Assembly (NCBI GenBank): GCA_012932295.1
Contig: JAAONU010000014.1
Location: 36,177,977-36,241,976 of the forward strand
DNA: 64,000 bases
DNA from: Cyclina sinensis
Lineage: Eukaryota; Mollusca; Bivalvia; Venerida; Veneridae
Direction of reading: 5' to 3'
How positions within the stretch are numbered: position 1 is the stretch's first letter; each line of letters starts with the position of its first letter. The notes beneath the pieces are model-generated. The model made no database searches. It was not told the origin of the DNA and saw nothing but the letters and a program-made list of their open reading frames with translations. Shown in pieces: positions 59,795-64,000 of this stretch. The position numbers and the translations under genes were made by a program.

Positions 59795-61853
59795 CACTGC
59801 TCAAATTGATTAAAGGAGCGCAAATATGTTATGGCGTAAATTGCCCACCATACTAGATTTCGTTTGTATGTATCGACGGTCAATATCCTCAAGAAACCCG
59901 TGCACTTTACAATAAATTTACAAAGCATGGGTATTTTGTTTTTCTTTTTGTTGTGTTACCGCCGAATAAGATTTAGACTTTTGATGTGTACAGTTCGTTC
60001 ACGATACAATGTAGCACATTTGACACATTGAATGTTTTAGTGCAACTTTTTACTGTATCTTGTAATGTAGCGGCGTGGATTGGCCCTTTCACTGGGGTTC
60101 TGATAGCAACCATACAACACACAACACCAGAAGAAACGTTCAAACACTTTTTATTTATGTTTTTAATTAACAATTGTTTCATAAGTATTTTCTGGTATGC
60201 TTAATTCCAAATGTTATTTCAAAGTTCTTATTACAGAATTACAACTCTGCTCCTTAAAGATTTAGAGTATTAAATGTATTTACGACATTATTACTTGTCT
60301 GCCGTAGGTCCGACAAACGTGCCTCGGACCCACGTGAGACTGCGTCCCCTTGAATCTCCATGAACATCTCTATCACCAAACTTAAATACCTATCTGTAGT
60401 ACAGAAAATTGACATACAGAATACACACTTCTGACAGCTAGACGAGCAGTTATGTAAACATATCTGCACATAATTTTACTTTTAAAAGTCTTTCAGTAAA
60501 TGACCCTAGCCTCAAACCTTTACCTGTCAGTTTTGATGGCCTATTTTCCCCTAATTACACTACAATCTACTCTTTTGACAACGGTCTAGGGTGTGCGACG
60601 TCATTTAGCACTGCTGATGTTGCTCGGGCGGTGCAGATGATCGAAAATGGATTTACCCAACGTGAGGTGGAAACCGTTCTAGACGTTTCTCGTCGCGTTG
60701 TTGCCAGGTTGTAGAGTCGTTATCAGGAGACTGGAGAATTCACAAGAAGACCTGGGCAAGGTCATCACCGCATTACAACACCTCGTCACTCAGGACCGAT
60801 ATCTGAGAACTTTGGCCCTCAGAAATCGTCAGTGTACTGCTACTGGCATTGAAATTTACTTCCGACAAGCTACAGGGGTTCGTGTGTCCACTCAAACTGT
60901 CCGAAATCGTCTTCATGAAGATGGTTTGGATGCCCGAAGACCTGCCAGAGGACCAATTCTGACCGTAGCTAACCGGAGAGCTCGCTTAGAGTTTGCCAAG
61001 GAACACGCCACTTGGCAACTGCTACCATGTTTCGACCTGTGGTAGGCGTGTGAAGGTGTGGCGTCGACGAGGAGAGAGGTATGCAGAATGTAACATTAAT
61101 CCATATGACAGGTTTGGCGGTGGGTCAGTTATGGTGTGGGCAGGGATATCCATTGACGGGCGCACAGACCTTTATGTGATTCCAGGAGGTAGTCTGACGG
61201 TCCTGGGATATCGGGACGAGATCCTAGAACCAATTGTTAGGCCATATGCTGGTGCAATAGATGAAACTTTTCATTTAGTGCAAAATAATGCTCGAGCACA
61301 CACTGCAAGAATCGTCCGGAACTTCTTTGACGATGAAGGGATTGAGGTCATAGACTGCCCAGTGAGGTCTCCAGATCTTAACCCTATAGAGCATGTCTGG
61401 GACATGCTTTCTCGTAGACTTTCTTCGCGTCCGAACCCTGTGCAGAACGTCCGTGAGCTTTCTCATGCTCTTGTAGCAGAATGGGATGCCATACCACAGG
61501 ATATGATCAGACGTGTCATCAGGAGCATGTCCAGACGATGCAGAGAGTGCCTTAATGTCCGAGGGGGATACACTCGTTACTGACACTGACTATGAAACGT
61601 GTCCAGGCCTGAATCTGCTTTTACAGACATTGCTTGTTCTCCTGTAAGACCACCATTTCAAAGTTAATTTGATAGTGTTCATATCCTGGACACTGTCTCT
61701 GTTCAGGAATGTGCCTGTTGGCGATGGAAATGCGGATTTATTTTTGTAAAAAGAACGAGTTTGTTATTTCTGTAAAAGATATTCATAAATCTACTCAACG
61801 CGTATGGCATTTTATAGATTATATGGGCACTCCTTTAATTAATTTGAGCAGTG
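59795..61853 (+). mobile_element. Tc1/mariner element (innermost layer)
   Basis: Inverted ends CACTGCTCAAATTGATTAAA (left) and CACTGCTCAAATTAATTAAA (from the right) extend to about 28 bp, and TA flanks both sides (59793-59794 and 61854-61855). It inserted into the left arm of the palindromic element. At 2059 bp it is longer than most Tc1-like elements; the extra length is non-coding sequence between the left end and the transposase. Confidence 0.92.
60613..61583 (+). pseudogene. Broken Tc1-like transposase
   Basis: Three frames together cover most of a Tc1-like transposase. The first HTH (ARAVQMIENGFTQREVETVL, from 60625) ends in a TAG near 60714. The second HTH continues through a +1 shift near 60790 into RYLRTLALRNRQCTATGIEI and QATGVRVSTQTVRNRLHEDG. 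Around 61020-61040 the segment carrying the first catalytic Asp (the TDESRF region of the family) is deleted, with a frame change. The second catalytic Asp is Asn in LVQNNARAH, while SPDLNPIEHVWD keeps the third acid. Two of three catalytic residues are therefore lost, so the copy cannot transpose itself. Defence or domestication roles are not indicated. Confidence 0.92.
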
Positions 61854-62805
61854 TATAATATACACAAGTTATGAAACATTCCGCCGCAACTCACCTGAGC
61901 TGCCAATATTTTCCTTGGATTTCTAAATAAAGACAAAGGTCTGGAACATATTGCAGTGTCCATCAATTAACCAATCATTATGCTTTAAATCAACTTCAGT
62001 CTCATCAAATTCAGTCAAAGAATTTCTTAAAAAATTCAGAAAGACTCACCATCTACTCGTTGCCAAATATTCACTGCTTTTATCAGCTGGTACCACGTAC
62101 TGCATCTAACATATATTCAGAACGCGAGAACAAGTATTGTCCGTTTAGGTACGGGTCACGGGAGATAGTTTGGCAGCTAACATTATTTCTCGAAAGAATG
62201 TGTGGCGACGAGTAGATGGTGAAAGTCTTTTATTGATTTTCTAAGTAATTCCTTGACTGACTATGATATTGATTTGAAGCATAATTATTGCTTAATTGTT
62301 AGCAGTATGTTCCAAACCTTCGTTTTTGTAAAGGAATCCAAGGAAAATCATGGGCATCTGTGGTGATTTGCGGCGGAACGTTTCATAAATTGTTTTATAT
62401 CATTGTGCAGGGTAGTGGGTGTGGGCATTTTTTTTTAAAATGGCCATATTTGTAATGGATAATGATAGAAACAGATGTATCTGGATGCTGTCATGATTTG
62501 TTATGCTCCGTTACATTTGTCCAGTGGATCAGTGGAGGGAGCTCGGTCTAATCTTCAAGTGACTGTGGTTTTATGTTGTTAATTTTGATGATAAGGAATA
62601 AATTGTCTCCAAAGCTCAGTGGTTAAGCACTCCATCCTTTGTTTTGTTGACAGAAAGAGCATGAAATAAAATCGATTGTTTTTTTCCTTTTCAATTTTCG
62701 TGGTATATAGAAGCATAAAATTATGTTTATTCCACAGCATAATAACTGCTCTTTAATCTTAAAGGAAAACATTTTTAGCAAAATTCTGTGATTCAGTCGC
62801 TTTAA

Positions 62806-63239
62806 AGGGACATACTGTAACATTTACCTGTGGTATATTGCGTATGTATTTATTTGCCTCATTCTCTTTAAAAATGACAATGATTTTGATAGATTGAAGA
62901 TACAGTTTTTGTTTAGCAACGAGTCGTTATAATGGGCTATCTATCAAGAATTCGGGCTTAACCAGCTTGAATGTAAAAACTAGGGCACTCTGATTAAAAT
63001 CATATGAACTTCAGTCAGATTGACTGTATCTTTATCTTACGGACTTGCTTCGTCAACTTTGAGCATTAAAGTTTAAAGAAGGTGATGTTTTGAGCAAAGG
63101 TTGACCACGCAAGACGGACGAGCGGAATCACATAACCTCACCATGATCACGTTATGCTCAGGTGCTCATGTAGCAAAGACTCTGGAGACAAGGTAGACGA
63201 AACAGCATTCTAAAAATAGTTATTTATAACTGTAATATA
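62806..63239. other. Intergenic region upstream of the last gene
   Basis: No repeat recognised. It must contain the promoter and 5' UTR of the gene starting at 63240, but no TATA box can be assigned. Confidence 0.4.
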
Positions 63240-63452
63240 ATGGAGTTAAGGTCTAACAGTGCTCCCAAGCGAGCGTTCATGGACGAGCCAGATATAAAAT
63301 GGCGTCATGGATCCAAGCCGGATTATACAGCCATCAATGAGAAGTTTTTGAAGGAGAGAACAAAGGTTCACGCTGAGGGATCTCTGGAGAAAGTTGTTGA
63401 GGATCTGGTGAAAACATGGGAAATGGAAAGCAGTCATAAAACACGTGAACAG
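63240..63452 (+). CDS. First exon of a pathogen-related-protein-like gene (partial)
   Basis: ATG at 63240 opens 71 codons that end at an AACAG|GTAAAG donor in phase 0. The motifs KWRHGSKPDYTAINEKFLKE, GSLEKVVEDLVKTWEMES and SHKT resemble the N-terminus of animal homologues of the plant 'pathogen-related protein' family (SnoaL/NTF2-like fold), which begins with a W..G.PDY motif, then E.GSLE..V..LVK.WEME..HK. I recognise this pattern from memory, so the assignment is moderate. Function in animals is not established. Downstream exons lie beyond 64000 or in the remaining 550 bases, where none was recognised. Confidence 0.6.
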
Positions 63453-64000
63453 GTAAAGAACTTCCCTTCATTTAAATAATATTATATGCATAAAAAGTTA
63501 GGAATGGTCAAATTTCAATTTGACTTCGAATAATGTTGAAACATGTGAATTCGCGATCTCATTGACTCTATCTTTCTTGAGCAGTGAAAAAGTAACAGTC
63601 AATGATACTTCCGAGTAAACTTAGCAGCTAAAGACTTCCATATGGTTCACAAAAGATTTCCTGACTGTTTTAACTTCATGGAAAGAAGTTAGGACATATC
63701 ATTTATGCTGGCAATATAAATTCCTCCGAGAAATTTATTTAGTCTGCATGCAGTTCGATTTGCAAACTAAACGTTTATTATCTACGTGAGGACTTGCACA
63801 TGTTGTAAAATAGAAGTTCAAACTGAAAGGTGACATATGACTAGACATTTGCCTAAATTTGCAAAATCTAAAGATTTCGTACAACTTTGTGTGTACATAT
63901 TTCTGAACTGAACTAAATTTCCCGTTTCTTTAAAAAAAGAGAGTGAAAAGTCAATTCCCCTGCATGTTTACAGACAGTGTAATTCTTCAGAAGTCTTAGA
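63453..64000. other. Intron 1 of the last gene (incomplete)
   Basis: AT-rich sequence after the donor at 63453; no acceptor followed by a family-like exon was seen before the window ends. Confidence 0.5.

Larger units (their letters stand above)
59640..62565. mobile_element. Long palindromic MITE, hAT-like (middle layer)
   Basis: Inverted ends CAGTCACTTGAAG / CTTCAAGTGACTG begin two arms that pair almost throughout. Arm landmarks are TTATCCATTACAAATATGGC against ATATCCATTACAAAAATGGC, 'GAAACATTCCGCCGCAA' against TTGCGGCGGAACGTTTC, and 'CACCATCTACTCGTTGCC' against TGGCGACGAGTAGATGGTG. Removing the Tc1 insert leaves about 867 bp, with arms of about 430 bp meeting near 62128. GTTTTATG lies directly outside the left end and two bases outside the right end, consistent with an 8-bp target duplication and CAG-type ends as in hAT elements. 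Confidence 0.75.
59437..62805. mobile_element. TTAA MITE split by nested insertions (outermost layer)
   Basis: The left half (59437-59639) begins AGCGACTGACTCACAG and matches the left half of 41637-42068. The right half (62568-62805) ends ATTCTGTGATTCAGTCGCTTTAA. Removing the insert leaves about 440 bp, the normal family length. The right half begins with a tRNA-like 'AAAGCTCAGTGGTTAAGCAC', a better preserved box A than in the intact copy. Confidence 0.85.

Overview
The window is nuclear DNA from an animal, most likely a bivalve mollusc. The grounds are multi-exon genes with GT/AG introns, AT-rich non-coding DNA, dense MITEs and tRNA-derived SINEs (one ends in the CGTTAAAC...CAAACAAA tail common in bivalve SINEs), and gene families that are expanded or typical in bivalves: Hsp70-12, a mitochondria-eating-protein-like gene and an FMRFamide-receptor-like GPCR. 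No bacterial or organellar sequence was seen.

Layout. 1-15 kb: gene-poor, with an old inverted repeat, two TTAA-flanked MITEs and a SINE. 15.2-19.3 kb: an intronless 516-residue coiled-coil reading frame behind a purine-rich leader, followed by a Tigger/pogo-type MITE that keeps a CENP-B-like HTH remnant. 21.5-30.2 kb: a repeat complex made of a 239-bp tandem array, a 16-bp array and then a 6.4-kb concentric inverted-repeat structure whose arms are themselves tandem satellites (arm A, spacer, arm B, core C, arm B inverted, spacer, arm A inverted). 30.2-39.5 kb: dispersed repeats, two tandem SINEs and low-complexity tracts, without a recognisable gene.

39.7-64 kb is the genic part. A three-exon class A GPCR lies on the minus strand (39680-42680). 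A five-exon MIEAP/SPATA18-like gene lies on the minus strand (47901-52075). A five-exon Hsp70-12 (HSPA12-like) gene lies on the plus strand (54082-58799). The first exon of a pathogen-related-protein-like gene runs toward the right edge (63240-63452). The MIEAP-like and Hsp70-12 genes are head to head, with about 2 kb and a GAT microsatellite between them. A three-level transposon nest (TTAA MITE, then a hAT-like palindrome, then a dead Tc1/mariner element) fills 59.4-62.8 kb.

The genes do not form one pathway. Exon structures were assembled by hand from splice signals, reading phase and family motifs, with no transcript evidence. The most unusual object is the concentric foldback satellite at 23772-30157.
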